Positions 26,311 through 34,073 of a DNA stretch of 46,336 nucleotides are shown here, piece by piece. This stretch comes from Anaerolineaceae bacterium. Its GTDB lineage: Bacteria > Chloroflexota > Anaerolineae > Anaerolineales > Anaerolineaceae. The stretch lies in NCBI GenBank assembly GCA_016927865.1, contig JAFGLU010000142.1, positions 1 through 46,336 on the forward strand, given 5' to 3'. Numbering within the stretch: position 1 is the stretch's first letter; every line of letters begins with the position of its first letter. The position numbers were made by a program, and so were the translations under genes. The notes beneath the pieces were generated by a model, which did no database searches, was not told where the DNA came from, and saw nothing but the letters and a program-made list of their open reading frames with translations.

Positions 26311-28050
26311 CTAACGGCTCTTCAACCACGCCGTGATGCGCTCTGGCTCCCAGGTATTGATCACGGCGTCTTTTTCTAAACCCGCGCGGCGTGCCACTGA
26401 AACACCATAGAAAGCCTGATCCAGGTCGGCGGCGGAGTGGGCGTCGGTGTTGATGGTGATGGGGATGCCCAGCGAGACGGCGTGACGGGCGTGGATGTCA
26501 TCCGTATCCAGGCGCTGGGGCGCAGCGTTGATCTCCAGGGCCGTGCCGTTCTCCTGCACAGCCTGGAAGACCGCTTGCCAATCCAGGTCGGCCCCGGCGC
26601 GGTCAAGCAGCAGCCGCCCGGTGGGGTGGGCAATGATATCGACATGCGGGTTGCGGATGGCATTGAGCAGCCGGGCAGTGATTTGCTCGCGGGGCTGGCG
26701 CAGCGAAGCATGCAGTGAGGCGATGACGATATCTAGCTGCGCCAGAGCTTCGTCTGGATAATCGAGCACGCCATCGGCGCGGATATCTACTTCCGCGCCG
26801 TGCAGGATGAGGATGCGGTCGCCCAGGCGTTTGCGGACCTCTTCGATCTCGGCGCGCTGGCGGGGCAGGTCTTCGGGCTTCATCCCGCGGGTAATGCCCA
26901 GGTAGCTGGAATGATCGGTGACGGCCAGAACCTTGTGCCCGCGCTGAAAGGCTGCCAGAGCCATGTCCTCAATGCTGAGCAGGCCGTCGCTCCAGGTGGA
27001 ATGTGAGTGTAATTCGGCGCGCAGATCGTTGGTTTCGATCAGGCGCGGCAGACGGTGGTTGAGGGCCGCATCGACCTCGCCACGGTCTTCACGCAGTTCG
27101 GGGGGCACCCAATCCAGGCCGAGGGCGGCATAAACCTCTTCTTCGCTAGGGTAACGCAGCAGGTTTCCTGTTTCATCGGTCAGGCCGCGCTCAGAGAGGG
27201 ACAGCTTGCGGCGCTGGGCCAGCTCGCGCAGGCGCACGTTGTGATCTTTCGAGCCGGTAGCGTACATCCACAACGCGCCAAACGATTCAGGCGGCTGGGA
27301 CCATAATTGGATGCGCAGTCCGTCGTGCAGCTCGATGCTGGATTTATTTTCGCCTTGCCCTAGCACGCGGACCACGCCGGGGTGGCTGGTGAAAGCGGCC
27401 ATTAGGGCTGGGGAGTCGGCGCAGGCGACCACCAGGTCCAGGTCGCCGACCGTCTCTTTGAAGCGGCGCAGGCTGCCGGCGGCCTCGGCGCGCTGTACGC
27501 CGGGGAATTCGCGCAGCCAGGTCAGCCAGCGCTGCCCGGCGGTGAAGGCCTTGCCCAGGGACATGCGCGATCCGCGCGCTGCCAACCCTGCGATGCCTGC
27601 CAGGATATTGGTTTCGGTCTTAGCACCCATGCCCGGCAGCGTGGCGATTTTCCCGGCTTTGGCGGCGGTTTCCAGGTCGGCCAGGGTGAGAAGGCCTAAT
27701 TCTTTCCAAAACAGGGCCACTTTCTTGGGGCCTACCCCTGAGACACGCAGCAAATCTAACAGGGAGGGGGGCACTTCTTCTTCGAGTCGGTTGAGGAACT
27801 CTAACTTACCGGTGCTGAGCAGCTCCTGAATCTTCTCGGTGATGGCCTTGCCGATGCCGGGCACATTGGGAAGTTCGCCGCGCGCATCGAGGGCGGCGGC
27901 TTCTTCGGGAAGGTCGCGCAGGCTCTCGGCAGCGCGCTGGTAGGCGCGCACTTTGAAGACCAGCTCGCCCTTGATTTCCATCAGGTTGGCGATGCGCTCG
28001 AAGACCTCAGCGATCTCAACATTGGTCATTGCATCCGGGTTTTGCGGCAT
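26311..28050 (-). CDS. polX: Family X DNA polymerase with PHP domain
   Basis: Bacterial PolX fills short gaps in base-excision repair, and its PHP domain is a 3'-5' exonuclease. The 579-residue protein has helix-hairpin-helix motifs (NVPGIGKAI, VSGVGPKK, LPGMGAK), a palm domain with GDLDLVV (Asp203 and Asp205), the dNTP/thumb segment YATGSKDHNVRLR, and a PHP domain with complete-looking ligands (HSHSTWSDG, VTDHS, HGAEVDI, IASLHAS, NTDAH). The third palm carboxylate, normally Asp in a VDLR-type strand, aligns with Gln248 (GLRIQLWSQPPESFG), so polymerase activity is doubtful. ATG 28050 has AAGGAG upstream. It starts 13 bases after the methyltransferase stop. Confidence 0.9.
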   Translation of the reverse strand: MPQNPDAMTNVEIAEVFERIANLMEIKGELVFKVRAYQRAAESLRDLPEEAAALDARGELPNVPGIGKAITEKIQELLSTGKLEFLNRLEEEVPPSLLDLLRVSGVGPKKVALFWKELGLLTLADLETAAKAGKIATLPGMGAKTETNILAGIAGLAARGSRMSLGKAFTAGQRWLTWLREFPGVQRAEAAGSLRRFKETVGDLDLVVACADSPALMAAFTSHPGVVRVLGQGENKSSIELHDGLRIQLWSQPPESFGALWMYATGSKDHNVRLRELAQRRKLSLSERGLTDETGNLLRYPSEEEVYAALGLDWVPPELREDRGEVDAALNHRLPRLIETNDLRAELHSHSTWSDGLLSIEDMALAAFQRGHKVLAVTDHSSYLGITRGMKPEDLPRQRAEIEEVRKRLGDRILILHGAEVDIRADGVLDYPDEALAQLDIVIASLHASLRQPREQITARLLNAIRNPHVDIIAHPTGRLLLDRAGADLDWQAVFQAVQENGTALEINAAPQRLDTDDIHARHAVSLGIPITINTDAHSAADLDQAFYGVSVARRAGLEKDAVINTWEPERITAWLKSR

Positions 28051-28063
28051 AAGCGATTTCTCC

Positions 28064-28996
28064 TTATGAAGCGGTTCCTTGAGCGGGCAACTGCGCCAGA
28101 ATCCAGATATGCTCGGTGGGGAAGACTGCGCCTGGGGTTTCAATTTGCACGACGTTGTTCCATTTCTCGTCGTTCATGGTCAGGGTACGCAGCTCGAGGA
28201 TTTTAAGGCCCACCTGGGCAAAAGCCTGGCGAAATTCGCTTTCGGTGAAGTACTGATAACTTTCCAGGCGTTCGGTCTTCCACAGGTCTTTGCCCAGGAA
28301 GATGGATTTGGTGATGTAGCGGGTAAAATGCCGCCGGGAAAGCTCTACGGTGAAGGGGTCACCAGCAGAGGTATAGGCGATTTTGAACGGGCGGTACTCG
28401 CGGGCAAAGGTGCGAAACAGATCGCGGGCGCGGGGGTTGAGAAAGCGCACCCGAAGGTGTTCGTTTGGGTCACCGGGCGGCTCCAGACCGTCGAAGAGCG
28501 CCAGGTAGCCGCCGGGGAGCATGCAGCCGGTGATGTGCTGGAGGGTCTGGAGAACCTGGGCCTTGGCGGCGGGCACATCCACCTCGCCCAGCTTGGGGGA
28601 GTAACCGGCGGAGAAGACTTCGTGGAGGGCGTTGACCAGCAGGACGATGTCAAATTGGCCCAGGCCGGCCAGTAGATCAGGGTCGGTGAAGTTTCCCTCC
28701 AGGAATTTCATGCGCGGGTAGTCGCGGCGGCAGACAGCCAATGAGCGGGGCAGGTAATCGACGCCCAGGGAGTTTTCAATGCCTGGGACACGAGCGTGAT
28801 TTTCGACCAGCGGGCCGATGATTTGGGCTTCGCCGCAGCCCAATTCCAGCAGGCGCAGAGAGCGCTGAGGGTTTGAATCGGTCAGGCGGCGGATGAGGCG
28901 CGAAATTCCCAGGATGGCTTCGCGCTTGCCCAGATTGCGCAGCTCTTGCAGGCGCGATTCCCACAGCATTTCCCAAAATTGTTCGCTTTCTGCCAT
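28064..28996 (-). CDS. SAM-dependent methyltransferase
   Basis: This 310-residue class I methyltransferase has the SAM-binding glycine loop LLELGCGEAQI (about 46-56), an acidic second strand (IENSLGVDYLPRSLAVCR) and DIVLLVNALHEVFS as motif IV. The C-terminal part (ESYQYFTESEFRQAFAQVGL) is typical of small-molecule methyltransferases. GAGG lies five bases before ATG 28996. It is probably co-transcribed with polX, but nothing links it to DNA repair. Substrate unknown. Confidence 0.8.
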   Translation of the reverse strand: MAESEQFWEMLWESRLQELRNLGKREAILGISRLIRRLTDSNPQRSLRLLELGCGEAQIIGPLVENHARVPGIENSLGVDYLPRSLAVCRRDYPRMKFLEGNFTDPDLLAGLGQFDIVLLVNALHEVFSAGYSPKLGEVDVPAAKAQVLQTLQHITGCMLPGGYLALFDGLEPPGDPNEHLRVRFLNPRARDLFRTFAREYRPFKIAYTSAGDPFTVELSRRHFTRYITKSIFLGKDLWKTERLESYQYFTESEFRQAFAQVGLKILELRTLTMNDEKWNNVVQIETPGAVFPTEHIWILAQLPAQGTAS

Positions 28997-29021
28997 GCCA
29001 TCCTCGTTTTCTAATAAGTTG

Positions 29022-29132
29022 GTTACTACTCAGCCAGAGGTGGAAGAGGCCTGAGTTTGAGGTGCATGTGGGTTACGAAGCACCCCACATGCACCTCAAA
29101 TTCAGGGACTTTTCCCGCCCTCTGAGTATTTA
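29022..29132. repeat. Palindromic intergenic repeat, copy 1 (inverted orientation)
   Basis: A 27-bp stem with three non-Watson-Crick positions (29050-29076 with 29080-29106) closes on a GAA loop. Outer arms are TACTACTCAGCCAGAGG on the left and, read from the right, AAATACTCAGAGGGCGGG. The arm order is the reverse of that in the copies at 36161, 39508 and 39776. It lies between two minus-strand genes. Confidence 0.8.
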
Positions 29133-29182
29133 CTAAATTTGGAGTGATTAAATCGAAATTATTATAATCGGTTCCAGAGGTA

Positions 29183-29205
29183 GTAGCGCGGGTTTCTTAC
29201 CCGCG
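29183..29205. repeat. Short hairpin shared with 26279-26301
   Basis: CGCGGGT (29187-29193) pairs perfectly with ACCCGCG (29199-29205) around TTCTT. With the preceding GTAG it forms a 23-mer that recurs at 26279-26301 on the other strand with one change. It lies 22 bases beyond the end of the sulfatase maturase. There is no T-run on either strand, so it is a weak terminator at best. Confidence 0.5.
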
Positions 29206-29226
29206 GATGAGTCAGAATTATTTTCT

Positions 29227-30420
29227 CTAATGCCGCTTGCGCCCTGTTTTGGTGGGCAGCTCCAGCATGATGTCTGCAGGCGGGAGGCTTATGCGCAGCA
29301 GTTCGGCCATGCGGCGCATGGGTGCGTCGATGTGGGTGAAGAAGACCTTGTAGCCTTCACACAGATAGTTGAGCCCCGGCTCGCCTTGTGGGGTGGCCAG
29401 AATGCGATCCTTTGGGCAGGCGCCACGGCAGGCAAACAACACGGGACATTCCCAACATTGCCTGGACAGGGTGGTCTTTTTGTCTTGTCCAAACTGAACC
29501 TGGCGAGGCGAGGTGACCAGCTCAGCCAGCGGGGTTTCCATGATGTTGCCCAGGTGGTGCTGCGGGCTGACGTAGTGGTCGCAGGCGTACAGGTCGCCGG
29601 TGTGCTCGAGGGCCAGGCCGGTGCCGCAGGTGGGTGCAAAGACGCACAGCCCGGCGGGCTGCCCGCTCCAGATGCCCAGGGCGGTGTCAAAAATCTGCAC
29701 GTACACCCGGCCCACGTCACGGCGCACCCACTCGTCAAACACGGCATTGAGAAAGCGCCCGTAAGCCCGACCACTGACCGAACGGGAGCTAGCGATACCG
29801 CTGGAGGCGTTCAGCGTTTCGACGATCGGAATGAATTGGATGAACTGTACGCCGATCTCATCACGGAAGTGGTGGTAAACTTCCAGCGGGTGCTGGGCGG
29901 TCTGGTCGTTGACGCAAGCCAGGATGTTGAACTGCACGCCATGACGCTTGAGGTGTTCAACCCCTGCCAGGACGCGGGCATGGGTGGGTTGCCCGCCTTT
30001 GTCGCGCCGGTAGAGGTCGTGCAGATCGGCGGGACCATCCAGACTGACGCCCAGCAAGAAGTTGTGCCGGCGGAAGAAGCGCGCCCATTCGTCGTCGATG
30101 AGGGTGGCGTTGGTCTGAAAGCTGTTGGAAATTTTCATCCCCGGCGGGCAATACTGCTGTTGGAGGGCCACGGCGCGCTCGAAGAACTCCAGGCCCATGA
30201 GCGTAGGCTCACCGCCCTGCCAGGCAAAGGTCACTTCAGGGACGCGCTGAGCCTGGATGTACTGGCGGGTGAAGGATTCCAGCACGGCGTCGCTCATGCG
30301 AAAGCTGCTCTCGGGGAATAGTTGCTCTTTGGTCAGGTAGAAGCAGTAGGCGCAATCCAGGTTACAGACCGCGCCACGGGGCTTGACCATAACGTGAAAG
30401 GCTGGGGGTGGGGTGGGCAT
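29227..30420 (-). CDS. Radical SAM anaerobic sulfatase-maturating enzyme
   Basis: This enzyme converts the active-site Cys or Ser of a sulfatase to formylglycine without oxygen. The 397-residue protein has the radical SAM motif CNLDCAYC (Cys19, 23, 26) and the SPASM/anSME cysteine pattern for two auxiliary clusters: CVFAPTCGTGLALEHTGDLY followed by ACDHYV, and CWECPVLFACRGACPKD. The substrate-proton-abstracting Asp region (CDHYVSP) is intact. ATG 30420 follows the sulfatase stop by ten bases, so the longer upstream frame is rejected. Its target is almost certainly the adjacent sulfatase with a CLPSR site. Confidence 0.92.
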   Translation of the reverse strand: MPTPPPAFHVMVKPRGAVCNLDCAYCFYLTKEQLFPESSFRMSDAVLESFTRQYIQAQRVPEVTFAWQGGEPTLMGLEFFERAVALQQQYCPPGMKISNSFQTNATLIDDEWARFFRRHNFLLGVSLDGPADLHDLYRRDKGGQPTHARVLAGVEHLKRHGVQFNILACVNDQTAQHPLEVYHHFRDEIGVQFIQFIPIVETLNASSGIASSRSVSGRAYGRFLNAVFDEWVRRDVGRVYVQIFDTALGIWSGQPAGLCVFAPTCGTGLALEHTGDLYACDHYVSPQHHLGNIMETPLAELVTSPRQVQFGQDKKTTLSRQCWECPVLFACRGACPKDRILATPQGEPGLNYLCEGYKVFFTHIDAPMRRMAELLRISLPPADIMLELPTKTGRKRH

Positions 30421-30430
30421 GATGGGCGGG

Positions 30431-31912
30431 TTAGCCTTTTGCCTCCAGGGGATGCAGCCGCTCCAGCCGCTCGGCGTGGTGGGCGCGCCCGGTGGCGCGC
30501 AGGTGCTCCAGGTAAGCGGGCAGCGTGCCACGGGTGTGGTGCGGGCCGCCCTCGCGCAGCACGGTCATCATCGGGTCCACGTTGGTGGTGGCGGTGCGCA
30601 TCTGTTCGGTCAGCCACTCGTCCAGCAAGGCCAGGCCAAAATTGGTCAAATCGGGAAGCGCCTCAGACACATCGTACTGCTCGTGCGGGTCTTCAGAGAG
30701 GTTGAAGAGCAGGATCGGTTCGAGTTGTTTGTACCCGTCATGGTAAGTGCGTAGCAAGAGGTAGTCTTCGTCTATGTGGCGAAAGAGTACCCCGCGCTGG
30801 CAAGACCATGCGCCCTGGCTGACGACCAGGTAGTCGCGCCCGGTTTCTTCGCCCATGCGGAATTCGGGTGCAAACGAGCGTCCGTCCCAGTTGGCGGGTA
30901 CGGGGCGGCCGAGTAAATCCAGCAGGGTGGCGGACCAGTCGAAGTTGTAGTGCAGGGTTGTGTCCACCCGGGGCGAATCGGTCAGACCGGGCCAGCGGAT
31001 GAGCAATGGGACGCGGCAAGTGATATGGTCGGCGGTCTGATGATCGCCCCATACATTTAGTTCGCCCTGGTTTTCGCCGTGGTCGGAGCTGACGATGATC
31101 ACGGTATCGTCTAGGATGCCCGCTTCTTCAAGCGCATTGAGCAGGAAGCCTACATGACGGTCGGCGTACCAGATGCCAGTATCGTAGCCGTCAATCCACT
31201 TGTGCACGGCTTCCAGCGAATCGATCTGGCGAGGCATTCGCGGGTACTTCAAAGAAGATTCGGCGCTAAAATCGGCGTGCGGCTCCTGTGCAGAATGGGG
31301 GCCAAAACCGTCCCACAGGCGGCTGCGCACGCTTTCGGTCAGCCAGGCCGGCAGGGGTTCGTTCTCAAAGGGGTTGCCATATTCCAGCGGGGTGCGGTAG
31401 GGGGTGTGCGGGTCCCACAGGTTGACGTGCAGGAACCAATTGTCCTCCTGGGCATTGCGGCGGATCCAATCCAGGGCCAGCGGGGTAACATCGTCGGCCA
31501 GTTCCATGCCGCCGAATCCAGGGTTGTAGACTTCGCTCCACCCGGCGTACCACCACCAGGCGGAGTGACGCTCGCCAAAAGGGCTGACCGTGACGGTGCG
31601 CAGCCCAGCGCGGCGCAGCTCGGGGATCCAGCCGGTGCGGTCGTAGACGTCGCGGAAGCCGCGCTCGGGGCCCTCAATGAACGGGTCGGCGGCGGTTCCG
31701 CCGTGGTTGATGACCCCCGTGTGGAAGCCGGTGCGACCGCTCCACAGGGCCGAGCGGGAGGGTAGGCAGGGCGCATCGGGAGCGTAGCAGTTGTCAAAGC
31801 GCACGGCCTGTGCGGCGATGCGATCGATGTTGGGACTGGTCTTGCGGTGGTAGCCATAGCAGCCCAGGTGGTCGGGGCGGAGTGTGTCGATGTCAATATA
31901 AAGGATGCGCAT
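30431..31912 (-). CDS. Cys-type sulfatase
   Basis: This 493-residue enzyme of the alkaline phosphatase/sulfatase superfamily has metal ligands DID near the N terminus (Asp7 and Asp9), the sulfatase signature CLPSRSALWSGR with formylglycine precursor Cys49, the SSDHGENQGELN metal site and a late LIRWPG strand. It has no signal peptide, so it probably acts in the cytoplasm on an imported sulfate or phosphonate ester; the substrate cannot be told. ATG 31912 is two bases from the esterase stop, with GGAAG upstream. The neighbouring maturase supports an active formylglycine enzyme. Confidence 0.9.
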   Translation of the reverse strand: MRILYIDIDTLRPDHLGCYGYHRKTSPNIDRIAAQAVRFDNCYAPDAPCLPSRSALWSGRTGFHTGVINHGGTAADPFIEGPERGFRDVYDRTGWIPELRRAGLRTVTVSPFGERHSAWWWYAGWSEVYNPGFGGMELADDVTPLALDWIRRNAQEDNWFLHVNLWDPHTPYRTPLEYGNPFENEPLPAWLTESVRSRLWDGFGPHSAQEPHADFSAESSLKYPRMPRQIDSLEAVHKWIDGYDTGIWYADRHVGFLLNALEEAGILDDTVIIVSSDHGENQGELNVWGDHQTADHITCRVPLLIRWPGLTDSPRVDTTLHYNFDWSATLLDLLGRPVPANWDGRSFAPEFRMGEETGRDYLVVSQGAWSCQRGVLFRHIDEDYLLLRTYHDGYKQLEPILLFNLSEDPHEQYDVSEALPDLTNFGLALLDEWLTEQMRTATTNVDPMMTVLREGGPHHTRGTLPAYLEHLRATGRAHHAERLERLHPLEAKG

Positions 31913-31914
31913 GG

Positions 31915-32709
31915 TTATGCTTCCGTTTTGGGGTTGATTTCCTTGAGCGGGAGCATTTTTAAGAAGGTCTGGATCTTCTCGTCCCAATATTTCCACTGAT
32001 GGTCACCAGGACCTTCCTCGTAGGTCAGGTCGAAACCCAGGCCTTCCAGATAGGGGCGGAATTTCTGATTGGCTTTATGAAGGAAATCCTCGGTGCCGCA
32101 GTACTGATATAGCTTGGGCTTGGGGCCTTTGGCTTCGGAAGCGCGTTTGGCCAGGAAATACAGGTCGTTTTCGCTGCCCACAGCCTCTTTGCGTGGCCCA
32201 AAGGTGCATTTTAGTTCCGCTGACCATTCTTTGGAAGCGCCTTTGTAGATGCTCTCGATATCAACTGCGCCAGACAGGCTGGCGGCGTAGGCAAAGCGCT
32301 CGGGGTGGGCCAGGGCCATCTTGAAGGCGCCATAGCCGCCCATCGACAAGCCAGCTACAAAGTTGTCCTCGCGGCGATCAGAGAGGGGAAAGAGCGAGCG
32401 GGCCACATAGGGCAGTTCTTCGCTAACGAAGGTCCAGTAGCTGAAGCCGATCTTTTGGTCGGTGTAGAAGCTGCGGTTGACTGCAGGCATAACCACGGCA
32501 AGGTCGAATTCTTCAACATAGCGCTCGATGGAGGTGCGCCGCTGCCAGATGGAGTGATCGTCGGAATAGCCGTGCAGAAGGAACAGGGTGGGGTGCTTCG
32601 CCTCGCCGGGAACGGCGCCGGGTTTCCAGGTCTTGAGCGGGGTGATCACATCGATGGATACGGCGATTCCCAGTGCCTGGGAGAAGAATTGGGTGTGGTG
32701 AAGAGGCAT
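31915..32709 (-). CDS. Esterase of the COG0627/PF00756 family
   Basis: This 264-residue alpha/beta hydrolase has LFLLHGYSDD (oxyanion region), nucleophile Ser122 in GLSMGGYGAF, an acid in the C-terminal half and His in EEGPGDHQWKYWD. The family includes S-formylglutathione hydrolase, tributyrin esterase and feruloyl esterases. No signal peptide is visible. AAAGGA lies nine bases before ATG 32709. With the sulfatase and maturase directly downstream it may help strip substituents from a complex substrate. A minus-strand TATAAT at 32792-32797 could be part of an internal promoter. Confidence 0.85.
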   Translation of the reverse strand: MPLHHTQFFSQALGIAVSIDVITPLKTWKPGAVPGEAKHPTLFLLHGYSDDHSIWQRRTSIERYVEEFDLAVVMPAVNRSFYTDQKIGFSYWTFVSEELPYVARSLFPLSDRREDNFVAGLSMGGYGAFKMALAHPERFAYAASLSGAVDIESIYKGASKEWSAELKCTFGPRKEAVGSENDLYFLAKRASEAKGPKPKLYQYCGTEDFLHKANQKFRPYLEGLGFDLTYEEGPGDHQWKYWDEKIQTFLKMLPLKEINPKTEA

Positions 32710-32792
32710 GATCTTGGTCCTTTGGAGAATGAGGTTAGATAATGGATTCTCAAATGAGAGAGCATTTTCCGAAAGCTATCCCTGAAGTTTTA

Positions 32793-34073
32793 TTATATCC
32801 TGAGTGATAAATTGGGCCGGTCGAGCAACCGGTAGCTGAAGCGATCCGGCACGGCACGGGCGGCATTTTCTAAAAGCGCAACCAATTTACGCATGTGTTC
32901 GGCGTTTTTCTCGTTTCCGGCTTTTTTTACGCTGCTGTTGAACCAAAACTTGAAGGGCGAGGTGGGGCCGTGCAACAAGTGCTCAGCGATCATCATGTCC
33001 ACTACATTCAGGTCGGGGTTGTTGTGAGCGCCGTTGCCACAGAAAATGTAGTGATCGGCGGTGATGCGGCGGGTAAAATCTTGATGAGCGTTGTGTTCGG
33101 AACCGTGATGCTGGACTTTGAGAACGTTGACGTGCAGCTTGCCGTCTGCATCGAGTAAGCCGCGTTGTTTCAATCCCTCGAGGATGTCGCGGTAATGCCC
33201 GTCGCCGGTCAAAAGAAGAGTCTTCTTTCCTTCTTTGACGTATAGCATGAGCGAAGCAAGGTTGGGGGTGGTGACCAGACCGCGGTTGCCCAAGGCGTTG
33301 GCAAAGCTGCGGATGTAGCTGAGCAGCTTCATGCCTTCAGTCATGTACGCAAAGGCTGGGTCATCTTCCATTTCCTTGCGAATGTGCTTGACTGTTTTCT
33401 GGTTACGGTCCAGCCAGTCGTTCCACTCGTCACGCAGTTTTTCAAGGTCGGCTTTGAGCGGCCCGATGACCTGAATTTGCATGCGGCCCAAAGGAATGGG
33501 CGTCGCGGCTTTTTCGGCGAAGATGGTTTCACCATTAAACTGGGGGTTGACCTGGATGCCTAACTGCTTCGCGCTGACCCGGCTGGAAAGGAGCAGTCCT
33601 TCGCGAACAGAAGTGACCAGGTCGCCGGTGGTTTCGCGCAGGTCAAGCAGGTCTTCGCCAATTACCTGGGGGTCGGCGCTGAGGATGGACAAATTAGCCA
33701 CCAACTGCTCCTCGATGAGGCCTTTGTTATCCTGAGTTTGATCCTTGAAGGCATTGTGCCAGATGACCTTTGGACGGGGTGGGCGGGGAGCCTGAGGCAT
33801 AGGATAAGACGGGTTGTTATTGGCTACCTGGTAATCGTAGCGCCGCCAGGCAACCAGGTCGTCCATTAACTGCAAGATCCCGCCAATGTGATCGCTGTCG
33901 ATATGCGAAACGTACACCAGATCGAGGCCGTTGCGCGCCAGGCGGGGCAGTTGGGCAGCCACAAACTGGCTGTACGAGGCGCGCATGCCGCCGTCGATGA
34001 GGACTTTTTTGTTGTCGGCGGAGGTCAACAACAGGCAGTCACCTTTGTCGGAGGGGAAAATATTGAGTCTCAT
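32793..34073 (-). CDS. ComEC/Rec2-like metallo-beta-lactamase-fold hydrolase
   Basis: The 426-residue soluble protein has the MBL motif SHIDSDHIGG (His57, Asp59, Asp61, His62), a second site LLTGDGHYRD, the ComEC-type motif VLKVQHHGSEHN and a final Asn-rich CGNGAHNNPD. These match the MBL domain of ComEC, thought to be a nuclease or phosphodiesterase, and all expected metal ligands are present. It lacks the membrane parts of ComEC. Its ATG overlaps the subtilase stop (ATGA at 34070-34073), with GAGGA upstream, so the two are translationally coupled. Free-standing MBL proteins of this kind are often partners in conflict systems; that role here is inference. Confidence 0.85.
   Translation of the reverse strand: MRLNIFPSDKGDCLLLTSADNKKVLIDGGMRASYSQFVAAQLPRLARNGLDLVYVSHIDSDHIGGILQLMDDLVAWRRYDYQVANNNPSYPMPQAPRPPRPKVIWHNAFKDQTQDNKGLIEEQLVANLSILSADPQVIGEDLLDLRETTGDLVTSVREGLLLSSRVSAKQLGIQVNPQFNGETIFAEKAATPIPLGRMQIQVIGPLKADLEKLRDEWNDWLDRNQKTVKHIRKEMEDDPAFAYMTEGMKLLSYIRSFANALGNRGLVTTPNLASLMLYVKEGKKTLLLTGDGHYRDILEGLKQRGLLDADGKLHVNVLKVQHHGSEHNAHQDFTRRITADHYIFCGNGAHNNPDLNVVDMMIAEHLLHGPTSPFKFWFNSSVKKAGNEKNAEHMRKLVALLENAARAVPDRFSYRLLDRPNLSLRI

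Noticed and set aside
29230..30321. 363-codon plus-strand frame over the sulfatase maturase
   Set aside because: It lies antisense to a gene with all radical SAM and SPASM cysteines; its translation has no family features.
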